64,000 nucleotides of DNA from Lewinellaceae bacterium (lineage in GTDB: Bacteria > Bacteroidota > Bacteroidia > Chitinophagales > Saprospiraceae): the NCBI GenBank assembly GCA_020636215.1, contig JACJYG010000005.1:434001-498000 (forward strand). Direction: 5' to 3'. Below the pieces are notes generated by a model, which had not been told where the DNA came from, searched no databases, and was given only the letters and a program-made list of their open reading frames with translations. The position numbers and the translations under genes are program-made. This document shows, in pieces, positions 44,552 through 55,300 of the stretch. Every line of letters begins with the position of its first letter. The stretch's first letter is position 1.

Positions 44552-45862
44552 ATGCGCCAGGAAAAGGAATCAAAAACGGAACGCCGCCCGCCAGAAACAA
44601 CAGGTGGCGGTAATCGCACTTCCGCTAAGGGCGATGACAAACCCAAGGGAACGGCTTCTCCGGTTCAGTTTCCTACCCTTTCATTGCCCAAAGGCGGTGG
44701 CGCCATCCAGGGCATCGGCGAAAAATTTCATACCAATCCAGTTACCGGTACCGGAAGTATGAGTGTGCCACTCTACCTGTCTCCTGGGCGGAATGGTTTT
44801 GCACCACAGTTGGCGTTAAATTATGATAGCGGATCTGGAAACGAAGTTTTCGGATTAGGCTGGGATGGTACTACCCAGCATTTCCCGCAAAACGCAGAAA
44901 GGTTTACCCCAATACGACGGCTTGCCGAAATACCAGGATGTCGATGCGATAGACAGCGATGTGTTTTTGCTGAGTGGCGCCGAAGACCTGGTGCCGGTTT
45001 TGGATGCTGACGGAAGCCGTAAGATCTTGGAAACGGTTACGGGTTTTAAAATTTATTCCTACCGTCCTCGCATCGAAGGTTTATTTGCCAAAATTGAAAA
45101 ATGGGTTCATACAGCCGATAAGGAGGTGCACTGGCGAGCTACCACTAAAGATAATCTGACCAGCATATACGGTACCAATACGGCTTCTCGGATCACTGAT
45201 CCCGACAATCCCTACAAGGTGTTTTCCTGGCTGCTGGAACGCACGCTCGACCACAAAGGCAATGTCCAGGTTTATGAATACAAGCAGGAGGATACCTTGG
45301 CGTAACGAAATCCATTTTTGAAAAAATCGCCATGCTTATTCGCAACAGTACCTCAAACGGGTATTGTACGGCAATACTATCCCTTATTTTTCCCAGCAAG
45401 ACCAGCCGCTTCAACCCTTTAATTCCGGGAATGAATGGCTGTTTGAATTAGTGTTCGATTACGGCGAACACGCTACCACCGAGTACTTTCCCCAATATAC
45501 CGCCACGCAAACCTGGGCTGCCCGCCCGGACGCTTTTTCCACTTACCGTTCCGGTTTTGAGATCCGTACCTACCGCCTCTGCCGGCGGGTGCTGATGTTT
45601 CACCGCTTTGCGGAATTATACCCCCAGCCCTTGTCTGGTAAAAAGCGACGCTGCTTGATTTTGATGAAAACCCCATTGCGACACAACTGAAAAGCGTCAC
45701 CCATGCCGGATACCTTACCGAGAATGGTGCGACAGACATCAAAACTTTCCCACCCCTGAGCTTCCGCTATACGGAGCAAAAAATTGATCCTGCCATCTAC
45801 AGCATCCAATCGGAAGATCGCCCAACGCCCCTGAAGGCATCGGCGGCAACCGCTACCGCTGG
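44552..45862 (+). pseudogene. SpvB N-terminal part of the TcB-TcC gene, frame-disrupted
   Basis: Starting at the ATG at 44552, the sequence reads SLPKGGGAIQGIGEKFHTNPVTGTGSMSVPL and SPGRNGFAPQLALNYDSGSGNEVFGLGW, the SpvB (Salmonella virulence plasmid B) start of Tc toxin B subunits. The reading then moves to another frame at about 44866 (LPSISRKTQKGLPQYD, SDVFLLSGAEDLVPV), again near 45303, meets an in-frame TGA near 45319, shifts near 45630-45654 (LDFDENPIATQLKSV) and once more near 45828 into the long frame that follows. Four shifts and one stop break what would be a single gene of ~7.4 kb to 51937. It may be a dead gene or a stretch of poor sequence. Confidence 0.78.
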
Positions 45863-48800
45863 GTGGATCTGGAGGGCGAAGGCATGAGCGGCATCTTGTC
45901 ACAAACAGAAGGTGCCTGGTACTACAAACGCAACCTCGGCGACGCCACCTTCGGTCCGAAAGAATCAATACGCCATCACCCCTCGCTCGCTGGTGGCGCC
46001 GGGGTAGCGGACTATGAGGGCAACGGGCTGAACGATTATGTGTTGCAAAACGGTATGCTCAACGGCTACTACGAAATGGATAGCCTGGGTGACTGGCAAA
46101 ACTTCCGCGCCTTCAGCGATATCCCGAATATCGACTGGAATGATCCGAACCTCCGAAGCCTCGACCTCGACGGCGATGGCATTGCCGACTTGCTCCTTAC
46201 TGAAGATGACTGCTGGGTTTGGTACGCCTCAAAAGCCAAGGATGGGTTCGGTACGGCCCGGCGGGTAGCTAAAGCCCTGGACGAAGAGCAAAGGCCGCGC
46301 ATTGCCTTTCAGGAAGCTTTTCAAACCATTTTTCTGGCGGATCTGAGCGGTAGCGGGATGACCGATATCTGCCGCATCCGCAATGGTGAAGTGTGTTACT
46401 GGCCCAACCTGGGTTACGGGCGTTTTGGGGCAAAGGTCACAATGGCGAATGCCCCCCATTTTGATCTTCCCGATGCTTTTGACCCTTCGCGTATCCGGCT
46501 GGCGGATATCGATGGCTCCGGCACGACGGATATAGTCTATCTGAGCACACAGGGATTGGTTTACTGGATCAACCAATCGGGTAACCGCTGGGGAGAACAG
46601 CAGGCCGTACCTTCTTTCCCGGTGATGACGGCGCACCATAGTGTACAGGTCTTTGATCTGTTGGGCAATGGCACTTCCTGTGTGGTGTGGTCATCGCCGC
46701 TACCGGGCGAAGCGCATACGCCTTTGCGCTACATCCAGCTGATGGGCAAAACTGAGACGGAGGGCAACCACCCCTACCTGCTAAAGGAGGTGAATAATAA
46801 CATGGGCGCCATCACCCGCCTGAAATACGAATCCTCTACCCGTTTTTACCTCGACGACCGGAAGGCCGGCAAACCCTGGATCACTAAACTGCCCTTCCCG
46901 GTGCAGGTGCTGGCGCGGCAGGAAGTATATGATGCGATTACCGACACGCATTTCGTTTCCAAATACGCCTACCACCACGGCTATTTCGATCCGGTGGAAC
47001 GCGAGTTCCGGGGTTTCGGTATGGTGGAGCAATGGGACACGGAGGATTACGGCTCTTTCAAAGAAAAGGCGCTGTTTCAAGCCCAGGCATACAATTGGAC
47101 TGAGGGGTCGTACATCCCGCCCATCTACACAAAAACCTGGTTGCACACCGGGTATTACCGGCAAAAAGACAAGATCACGCGCCAATACGAGGTCGAGTAT
47201 TATGGCGCCCGCGATGCCAATGGTAAGTTTACCGAATGGACGCTGGAAGACACTCTACTACCAGATGGATTAAGTGGAGAGATGGCCCGCGAAGCCGCCC
47301 GTGCGCTAAAAGGCCGCCCCTTGCGGGTAGAAGTGTATGCCCTGGACGGCAATCCGGACCCCTATACAGTGACGGAAAGCAATTATCAATTGCGCGTCCT
47401 TCAACCCAAAGGCGGCAACCGCCATGCGGTGTTTTTCGCCGCTGAAAATGAGACATTAGCCTTTCAGTACGAGCGTGACCCGGCCGATCCGCGCATTGCC
47501 CATTCGTTGGCATTAACCATCGATGATTTTGGAAATCCTACCCGCAGCCTGGCTGTGGTATATCCCCGGCGGGCCGGCACAACCCATGCCGAGCAACAAC
47601 GCCTGTATTGCACCTACACCGAAGCGGATTTCATCAATAAACCGGACGAGCCGGATTTTTACCGGGTCGGGGTTCCGTATCAGCAAAAACTGTATGAAAT
47701 AACGGGTTTGGATGGCCCCTGGTGGAGCCCGGCGCCGGGGCATTTAATACCATTTTCCAAAGAGGATCTGGAAGCCTATCTGGCTGCCGCCACCGAAATT
47801 CCTTTTGAAATGCAAGCCGGCTCCGGTATCCAAAAACGCCTCGTCCAATTGGCCAAAACTACCTTCTACAATGCCAACCTAAGTGGGCCATTGAGCGAAG
47901 CTGAAATTGCCCACCATGGCTTGCCCTTCAAGGCCTTGGAAGCTGCCTATACCGATGCGCAATTGCAAGCCTGGTACGGCGCAAAATTGCCCGCCAACGC
48001 TATGCAAGACGGCGGCTTTGTGCAGGAGGCCGGCTATTGGTGGCGGCCGAGCGGGCGTGTGGTTTTCGATTCGGCGCGTTTTTACCTGCCGGTAAAGCAA
48101 ATAGACCCCTTCGGGCAAGCAGTGGAAGTGGAGTACGATGCTTACGCTCTGGCGCCCAAACGCAGCTTTACCGCCATCAACGGCGTAACCTTGGAAACCA
48201 GCGCCGAATACGACTACCGCAGCCTGCAACCTACCTTGCTCACCGATCCCAATGGCAACCATAGCGCCGCCATTTTTGATGCCATGGGCATGGTAATCGC
48301 TACGGCAGTTTACGGGAAAGTAGCGATGGGAGGCAGTACCCCTTTAGGGGCTGGGGGCTGGGAAGGCGATTCGCTGGATGGCTACCTAAGGCAAGTTATT
48401 TCGGAAAGCACCGATGCACGCGCGGCCATTTTCGCCAACCCCCGCGCTTACCTGCAAAACGCTACGAGCTTCTTTTACTATGATCTGCACGCTTACCGGC
48501 GCACGGGAACTCCCAATTGCGCTTTGGGGATCATGCGGGAAATTCATGCCTCGGAAGAGAACGGTACGCCTTCACCACTGCAATTCAGCTTTGCCTACTC
48601 CGATGGCTTTGGGCGCGCCATTGCAATTAAAGTCCAAGCAGAGCCGGGCGATGCCCGGGCCCTGGACAGCCAGGGTAATGTCATCACCGTACCCGCAGAT
48701 CCGCGCTGGATCGGCAACGGCCGCACCCTGTTCAACAACAAGGGCAAAGCAGTGAAGCAATACGAACCCTATTTCAGCAATACCTATGACTATGAAAGTG

Positions 48801-51800
48801 AAACGGCGCTGGTGGAATACGGTGTGACACCTGTGCTGCACTACGACCCTGCCGGCCGCGTGATCCGCATGGATATGCCCGACGGTACTTTTACCAAAGT
48901 GGAATTTACGCCCTGGGAGCAGCGTACCTTTGACCAGAATGACAACGTGTTGGAGAGTGCGTGGTATGCACGGCGGACCGATTCAACTCGCCCGGATTAT
49001 ATCAATGATGCCAAAGAGAAAACTGCTGCGACTAACGCTCAGGCTCACGCCGATACGCCTGGAGTGGCGCATTTGGACACTTTAGGCCGCGTTTTTCTGA
49101 CAGAAGAGGACAATGGCCCGGCGGGCGTCTACCAAACCCGGCTAGAACTGGATATCGAAGGTAATCAGCGCAGCATGACGGATGCACTCGGGCGAAAGGT
49201 CATGGAGAGCACCTTCAACCTGGCGGGAGAAACCGTACACACCAGCAGTATGGATGCCGGCCAACGTTGGATGCTGGCCAATGCGCTTGGGAACCCGGTT
49301 TTTTCCTGGGACGAACGGCAGCACGAGTTTCAATATTTTTACGATGCGCTGCAACGCCCCACGCACAGCAAAGTGCGGGGAGGAGATGGCGATACCCCGC
49401 TGGATCACCTCTTTGACCGCGTGATATATGGCGAATCGCAAGCCAATGCCCAAAGCAAAAACCTGTTGGGGCAGGTTTTTCGCCATTACGATACCGGAGG
49501 ATTGCTGGAAATGCCGGCCTACGATTTTAAGGGACAACCGGTTTCTACCACCCGCCGATTGTTCAAAAAATATAAAGAGGCCGCCAACTGGGCTGACGCC
49601 AACCTGGACATTGATCTGGAAGCGGAGCTTTTTACCTTCCTCACCGAAACCGATGCCCTGGGCAGAATCAGCCGGCAGGTGGCGCCGGACGGCAGCGTCA
49701 TCATCCCGTCTTACAATAAGGCTGGGGTTTTGAACGGCGAAACCGTCACCCATCCCGATCCGGCCGTCACCACGACTTACCTCAAAGACATTCGCTACAA
49801 TGAAAAAGGGCAGCGGGAACGGATCAAATACGGGAATGACGTCATTACAAACTTTTACTATGACCCGGAAACCTTCCGCCTAAAACGCATCCAAACCCTC
49901 TCCCCTTCTGGGGGAGTTGGAGGGGGGCTCCAGGATTGGTATTACACCTACGACCCGGTAGGCAATATCACCCATATCGAAGATCAAAACGCGCCGCTTG
50001 TGTTTTTTGACAACCAAAAGGTAACGGCCGTTTCGGAATACACTTATGACGCCCTCTACCGCCTGCTGACGGCGAGCGGCCGGGAAAACAGCGCAGCCCT
50101 GACTTTTTCGGGCAGCGACAACTGGAACGACGCTTCCTTCCTACAGCAAATGAATCCGGGCGATCCAATGGCGGTGCGGAATTACACTCAAACTTACCAA
50201 TACGACGCCGTCGGGAATATCCAACAAATGCGGCATCAGGCCAATGGCAATAACTGGACCCGTAACTATGCTTACCAGACGGCCAATAACCGCCTGATCA
50301 GCACCCAGGTGGGGACGAATACCTATCGCTATCCCCACCATGCAGGGCACGGTTTCATGGTTACCATGCCGCATTTGGAAGACATGGGTTGGAATTTTAA
50401 AGAACAGATCGTCAAAACCATCCGCCAAAGGCGCACGGATGGCGGTACGCCGGAAACGACCTACTATCAATACGATGCCGAAGGGCAACGCATTAGGAAA
50501 ATAACCGAAAACGCAGCCAACCCTGGCAGCATGCCTACGAAGAAAGACGAACGCATTTACGTCGCCGGTTATGAATTGTACAAAAAGCACAGTGGCGCCG
50601 ACGCTGGCCTGGAACGCCGCAGCCTCAGCCTGCTGGAAGAGGGCCACCGCTTCGTGATGGTGGAAACCCGCAACGACATAAACGACGGTACCGAAAAACA
50701 TTTGGTGCGCTACCAGCTACACAACCACCTTGGCTCGGCGGCACTGGAACTGGATGCGGGGGCGCAGGTGATCAGTTATGAAGAATACCACCCCTATGGT
50801 ACGACGGCTTACCAGGCTAAAAATGCAACGATTCGCTCTGCGGCAAAACGATACCGCTACACGGGTATGGAAAGGGATGAGGAGACGGGACTGGAGTATC
50901 ACTCGGCACGGTATTATTTGCCGTGGCTGGGAAGATGGTGTAGCGCCGATCCGATAGGGGTGGGGGATGGGGTGAATGTGTATGAATACTCAAAATCCTC
51001 ACCTATCAATAATTATGATAAAAATGGAATGCAAACAAATGAATTGAATAGACCGACAAGAAACAGAAATGAATTAAGAGGTAATGCCGGATACTCAAAT
51101 TATTGGTGGTATGCAACACCATCACTTGCAAAAGCGGGAAGAAAGGTTGAGTGGAATGGAGCTATATTGAATTTTGTTGGTCAGCCAGGGTCTCCAGGTG
51201 AACTAATGGTTTTTTGGTGTCCAGATTGTTATGGATATCAAGCTGAAAAGGGGCAGTATATGTGGCAAAAGAAAGTGAATACTTCCGCAACTACACGTAA
51301 TTCAAATACTGTTGTTACCAATACTCCATGGATTAATACAACTAATCCGCCACCAATGATTACTCCTACTGGCCCAACTGGATCAGCAGGCGTAACTACA
51401 AATGCCTTTGTTGCCGGAATAGGAACCCCCACTCCACAACTTATTAATTCAATTAATAATGCTTTAACAGCACTTGCAACACCATTGCCTCCTATTGTTC
51501 CAACGCCAGTTGGGGTACCTATTGTAATGAATAATCCCGCAATCACAACTCCCCCTGTTATTACAAGTTCAACGCCAATTAATACAACTACTCAGCAAAC
51601 TACAACTCAGATTAGTTCTTCAACCCAAACATTTCAAAGGGTTGTCACCCAAAATGTATTATTTGTATCATTCAATACAACTTTAACAAATTTGCCTGCC
51701 AATAATCTTGTTTTGCAACAAAGATTCAATGCAATTACGGCAAGTTTACCAGCTGGGTCAAATATTGTTTATGTACCAGCCAATAACAATTATAAGATGT

Positions 51801-51937
51801 CAAATGCAAGCATGGGCGGACCTAATAATGTTAACCAAGTAGTCCTGACTCCCGGTATACAAACAGTTACACAGCAGTCCGTTAGAACAACAACAACAAC
51901 AACTAATACCATTGTTACCAATATTTCTGGTTTTTAG
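45863..51937 (+). CDS. Tc toxin TcB-TcC fusion (FG-GAP/TcdB, RHS, variable C-terminus)
   Basis: This 2024-codon frame is the intact remainder of the gene begun at 44552; the GTG at 45863 is an artificial start. It has FG-GAP/VCBS-like units (DLDGDGIADLLLTEDD, DIDGSGTTDIVYLS), the TcB middle domains, many RHS/YD repeats, and the RHS core near residues 1670-1715 (RYTGMERDEETGLEYHSARYYLPWLGRW, then DPIGVGDG with Asp1696). TcB-TcC forms a hollow cocoon that encloses a C-terminal toxin released after self-cleavage. The last ~310 residues turn AT-rich and Thr/Asn/Pro-rich with no toxin family I recognise. The following TcA gene would supply the injection channel. Confidence 0.85.
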   Translation: MDLEGEGMSGILSQTEGAWYYKRNLGDATFGPKESIRHHPSLAGGAGVADYEGNGLNDYVLQNGMLNGYYEMDSLGDWQNFRAFSDIPNIDWNDPNLRSLDLDGDGIADLLLTEDDCWVWYASKAKDGFGTARRVAKALDEEQRPRIAFQEAFQTIFLADLSGSGMTDICRIRNGEVCYWPNLGYGRFGAKVTMANAPHFDLPDAFDPSRIRLADIDGSGTTDIVYLSTQGLVYWINQSGNRWGEQQAVPSFPVMTAHHSVQVFDLLGNGTSCVVWSSPLPGEAHTPLRYIQLMGKTETEGNHPYLLKEVNNNMGAITRLKYESSTRFYLDDRKAGKPWITKLPFPVQVLARQEVYDAITDTHFVSKYAYHHGYFDPVEREFRGFGMVEQWDTEDYGSFKEKALFQAQAYNWTEGSYIPPIYTKTWLHTGYYRQKDKITRQYEVEYYGARDANGKFTEWTLEDTLLPDGLSGEMAREAARALKGRPLRVEVYALDGNPDPYTVTESNYQLRVLQPKGGNRHAVFFAAENETLAFQYERDPADPRIAHSLALTIDDFGNPTRSLAVVYPRRAGTTHAEQQRLYCTYTEADFINKPDEPDFYRVGVPYQQKLYEITGLDGPWWSPAPGHLIPFSKEDLEAYLAAATEIPFEMQAGSGIQKRLVQLAKTTFYNANLSGPLSEAEIAHHGLPFKALEAAYTDAQLQAWYGAKLPANAMQDGGFVQEAGYWWRPSGRVVFDSARFYLPVKQIDPFGQAVEVEYDAYALAPKRSFTAINGVTLETSAEYDYRSLQPTLLTDPNGNHSAAIFDAMGMVIATAVYGKVAMGGSTPLGAGGWEGDSLDGYLRQVISESTDARAAIFANPRAYLQNATSFFYYDLHAYRRTGTPNCALGIMREIHASEENGTPSPLQFSFAYSDGFGRAIAIKVQAEPGDARALDSQGNVITVPADPRWIGNGRTLFNNKGKAVKQYEPYFSNTYDYESETALVEYGVTPVLHYDPAGRVIRMDMPDGTFTKVEFTPWEQRTFDQNDNVLESAWYARRTDSTRPDYINDAKEKTAATNAQAHADTPGVAHLDTLGRVFLTEEDNGPAGVYQTRLELDIEGNQRSMTDALGRKVMESTFNLAGETVHTSSMDAGQRWMLANALGNPVFSWDERQHEFQYFYDALQRPTHSKVRGGDGDTPLDHLFDRVIYGESQANAQSKNLLGQVFRHYDTGGLLEMPAYDFKGQPVSTTRRLFKKYKEAANWADANLDIDLEAELFTFLTETDALGRISRQVAPDGSVIIPSYNKAGVLNGETVTHPDPAVTTTYLKDIRYNEKGQRERIKYGNDVITNFYYDPETFRLKRIQTLSPSGGVGGGLQDWYYTYDPVGNITHIEDQNAPLVFFDNQKVTAVSEYTYDALYRLLTASGRENSAALTFSGSDNWNDASFLQQMNPGDPMAVRNYTQTYQYDAVGNIQQMRHQANGNNWTRNYAYQTANNRLISTQVGTNTYRYPHHAGHGFMVTMPHLEDMGWNFKEQIVKTIRQRRTDGGTPETTYYQYDAEGQRIRKITENAANPGSMPTKKDERIYVAGYELYKKHSGADAGLERRSLSLLEEGHRFVMVETRNDINDGTEKHLVRYQLHNHLGSAALELDAGAQVISYEEYHPYGTTAYQAKNATIRSAAKRYRYTGMERDEETGLEYHSARYYLPWLGRWCSADPIGVGDGVNVYEYSKSSPINNYDKNGMQTNELNRPTRNRNELRGNAGYSNYWWYATPSLAKAGRKVEWNGAILNFVGQPGSPGELMVFWCPDCYGYQAEKGQYMWQKKVNTSATTRNSNTVVTNTPWINTTNPPPMITPTGPTGSAGVTTNAFVAGIGTPTPQLINSINNALTALATPLPPIVPTPVGVPIVMNNPAITTPPVITSSTPINTTTQQTTTQISSSTQTFQRVVTQNVLFVSFNTTLTNLPANNLVLQQRFNAITASLPAGSNIVYVPANNNYKMSNASMGGPNNVNQVVLTPGIQTVTQQSVRTTTTTTNTIVTNISGF

Positions 51938-52307
51938 CCCGCTGGGCAAAAGTGCCTGCTGGGCGCAAGTGTTTGGTAGAAAAAAATAAAACGAGCTCTG
52001 CTCGTAGGGTCTGAGACCCGAAACGTAGCGCAAGCCAAACTCAACCACCCCAAATCCAAAAAATAAAAAAATGAAATCCTTCCTTCTCCATCTCATCAAT
52101 CCACCAATCCTGGCAATTTCAAGGTTCAGGATTGGATCAGCGATTAGAGAGTAAGCCAAAGGCTGGTGAAAAGTGCTCGGACAACAGTCCGAATTAGAAA
52201 ATTTTCAAAGTTGAGAAGATGCAAAAATTACAAAAACGCTGATTCAATAAAAGTACACCGAGCACCCAATAAAAAACCATTATCAACTAAAACCAAAAAA
52301 TAAAACC
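51938..52307. other. 370-bp spacer with three hairpins before TcA
   Basis: ACGAGC-tct-GCTCGT (51991-52005) and GGGTC-tga-GACCC (52007-52019) are two small perfect hairpins in tandem, and CCAATCCTG/CAGGATTGG (52104-52112 and 52127-52135) is a third. They may terminate or stabilise the TcB-TcC transcript. I find no canonical promoter for TcA and no gene here. Confidence 0.6.
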
Positions 52308-55300
52308 ATGCCAGCCTTTTTCCTCAACCTCCAACTCCTCAACCAACAAAGCCAACCCCTACCCAACCTCAGCGTCCAGCTTTGGGCCAACGAGCAGAAA
52401 ATGGGGGAAGCCCTCACGGATGCGGAAGGCCGGTGTATCATAACGATCGAGCTGCCAGCAACCGGGGGGAGAGCGCCGGTACTATTCGGGATTGTATTGG
52501 TGTACGATGACGAGACGCAGATATATGGCGGGGCAGATACGACCCTGTATGCACTGGAAGGTACGGGATTAAGTGTGTTGCTGACCATTCCCTATGCAGT
52601 AAGTACCCGGCGAGCCGATAGGATACCCTTTCGGCTGGCGGAACTTCGCCGGCCGGCCACGGCTATGGATGGGCTGACTGGCGTCCAACAGAATTATGTG
52701 GTGAATAAACTCAACACCGCGCTCCAGGCAAGGGTGCAGCGGGTGCTGGGGGAGACCGATTCCCGGCTGAATGAAGATCCGATTGCCCTGTCCCTCGACT
52801 ACACCAGCTGGCTCGATAGCACCTTGGGCGATGTGTTGAGTAAAGTGGTGGCCGATAATGCAGGCCCGCGCACTTTTATTGAAGGATCCAACCTGGGTGA
52901 ACGCCTCGCTCAGAACCCACGCCCGGTGCGCGAAATCCTGCACCTGGACTTGCCCCTGATCCAAAACCCGATCTTTTGGGAAGAAGTACAGGTACTGCGC
53001 ACCACCGAACTGACGGATATTCTCTTGCCGGGCTATCGCGATCTACCGGATCAAATGCTGGAACGCGCCTGGGATTGGGAACGCGCCGCTGCGGAACAAT
53101 GGGATGCCCTGGGCCTAACGGAAGCCGATAAAACCATCCTGCAACGCGGCTTTGCGCTCTCGCGCCTCACCGGCGGACTGTCGGCTTTGGTGGGTGGGTT
53201 GATGCCTGAAATAACGGACCTGAGCCAGCTAGCTACCTATGATACGGGCCATTTACTGGAAAAGATCATAGCTTCCGGAGGCGAAACGCCCAATGGCGAA
53301 ACCCCGGAGGAGTACGCTGCCAACTTAGTCAGCCTGGCGCAACGTAATTTCCCATCGGCTTTTTTTCTGGAGCGGAAAACCGCCCGGGATATCCAGTTGG
53401 CAAACCTGGATGATACAGCCAAAAACCGCCTCTATGCAACCTACCGCCACCTCGGCCCAGCTGATGAACTGGGTAAGCCCAATGTGTTGAATAACCGGCG
53501 CAAACTGTTGCATCAGTTCGTGGCCGACAATCCCGGTTTTGACCTGCCCACGGCCGACTTTTTTAAAAAAGATGAAAACGGCGAGTGGGCGCTCCGATAC
53601 AGCGGTTTACCGCCAGAGCGCCGCGAGCATGTCCGGCAGCAATTCCTGTCTTTCCAACGGACGATGCGCCTGGCCGGCTCTTACGAAGCACAGGATGCCC
53701 TGCTCGCAGCGGGCATCGATTCATCTGCCGAGTTGATGCGCCGTAGCCCGGCTGAGCTACAGGCGCAATTAGGCGAGGCACTCGATGTGTCAACCATCAA
53801 CAGCATCCTTCAGCACGGGCAGCAACAATTACAGCAGTTGGCCAACACCGCCGTGGCGCTGCAGGGCCTTGGCGTCGCGAGTACTATCGGCTTTGCCGTG
53901 GACAACTACCCTGCCGATCTGAAAAATGAGTTGGAAAATATCTACGGCTACTCCGATCTGTTCGGCTCGCAGGATTACTGCGCGTGCGAGCACTGTAAGT
54001 CCATCTTCGGCCCGGCGGCCTACTTTGTGGATTTAATGAAATTTGTGGAAGATCATGTGGCACTGGTACCTCTACCAACGCCCAACCCAGAGGCACATCC
54101 GATTGCGCTCCATACGCGCCGTCCCGATCTTTGGAACCTGGAACTGACCTGCGAAAATACCAACGCCGCTATTCCTTATCTCCAGATCATCAACGAGATC
54201 AAGCAGCACTACATTGCTGAAGTCATGGGCGCCATCCTTGGCGGCAAAGCGGCCAAAGACGTGGATATCTGGGCGGAATTTGCCCGTCTTCCGCCTGAGG
54301 GCAGTACCACAGATCTGGTTGGCCTGGCCCTCAACATCGGTAATACCTGGAAGAACTCTTTCCGCCTGGCCTACAACCGGCCTTTTGAGGAAAGCCAGGC
54401 CCTGTTGGAACACTTCGGGATGCGCTATGCCGATATCCTTCAGGCCTTGCGAGTAACGGATCTCTATCGCATGGATCAGGCCTATCTGGGCCTATCTGCC
54501 GAAGAATGGCGCGTGATCACCACCCCGGATACCAACCTGGGTGATTTGCGCAATTTGCGGTTTGGGTTTCCAGCCGACTCTCTACACGATCTCGAAGACG
54601 AGCCCAGTTATTTCAAACTCACCAAATGCCCGGTAACTGTTTTCCTGCGCGCCACCGGCCTGAGCCGGGCCGATATGGAGTTCCTGCTGTCGGATAAAAG
54701 TTATTTGCACCGGGTGAATTCCGCCATAAAATGGGTTCGAGTAGCCGTGACGGACGAAGTCCAGGCCTACCAAGAATGGATCGAAGGCCTGGACAATGCT
54801 GCGGTACTGGACCATATCCACCGCATTTTGCGCCTGCAACGCCACCTGCCCTGGACCCTCCGTGAGCTGGACCTGGCCGTGCAAGCACTGGGGGGACTCT
54901 CGGCCGATCATATCGCCGAAATCGCCCGGATGAGAGAGATGCAGCGCGTGCTGGGCCTCACCGTTGAGGAGACGGTTGCTTTACAGCATGGTATCCCGGA
55001 TACTCCCCTGTATACCCGTACGGTGTACAACGAGTTGCTCAACAGTTCGGTAGAAATGCCGGTGCCGGGCATGCTCAGCCGGCTGTTCGATCCGGCCAGG
55101 CTTCCGCTCAATGGCTCGGGCCTATTGCGGGATCCCGAAAAAATGCCCTTTTTACTGCAGGCATTGGGGGCGGCGGAGGAAGATTTTGATGCCTTATACC
55201 GGATGTTTTTCGGTACCGCCGATGTCAATCTGGATTGGGGATCCGTGTCCTTGTTCTATCGCCTCCTTCGCCTGGCAAAGGCGCTTGGCATCACCGGGGA

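Noticed and set aside
44290..44613. 107-codon plus-strand frame before the Tc gene
   Set aside because: It overlaps the palindromic element, the conserved block and the start of the SpvB frame; the protein has no features.
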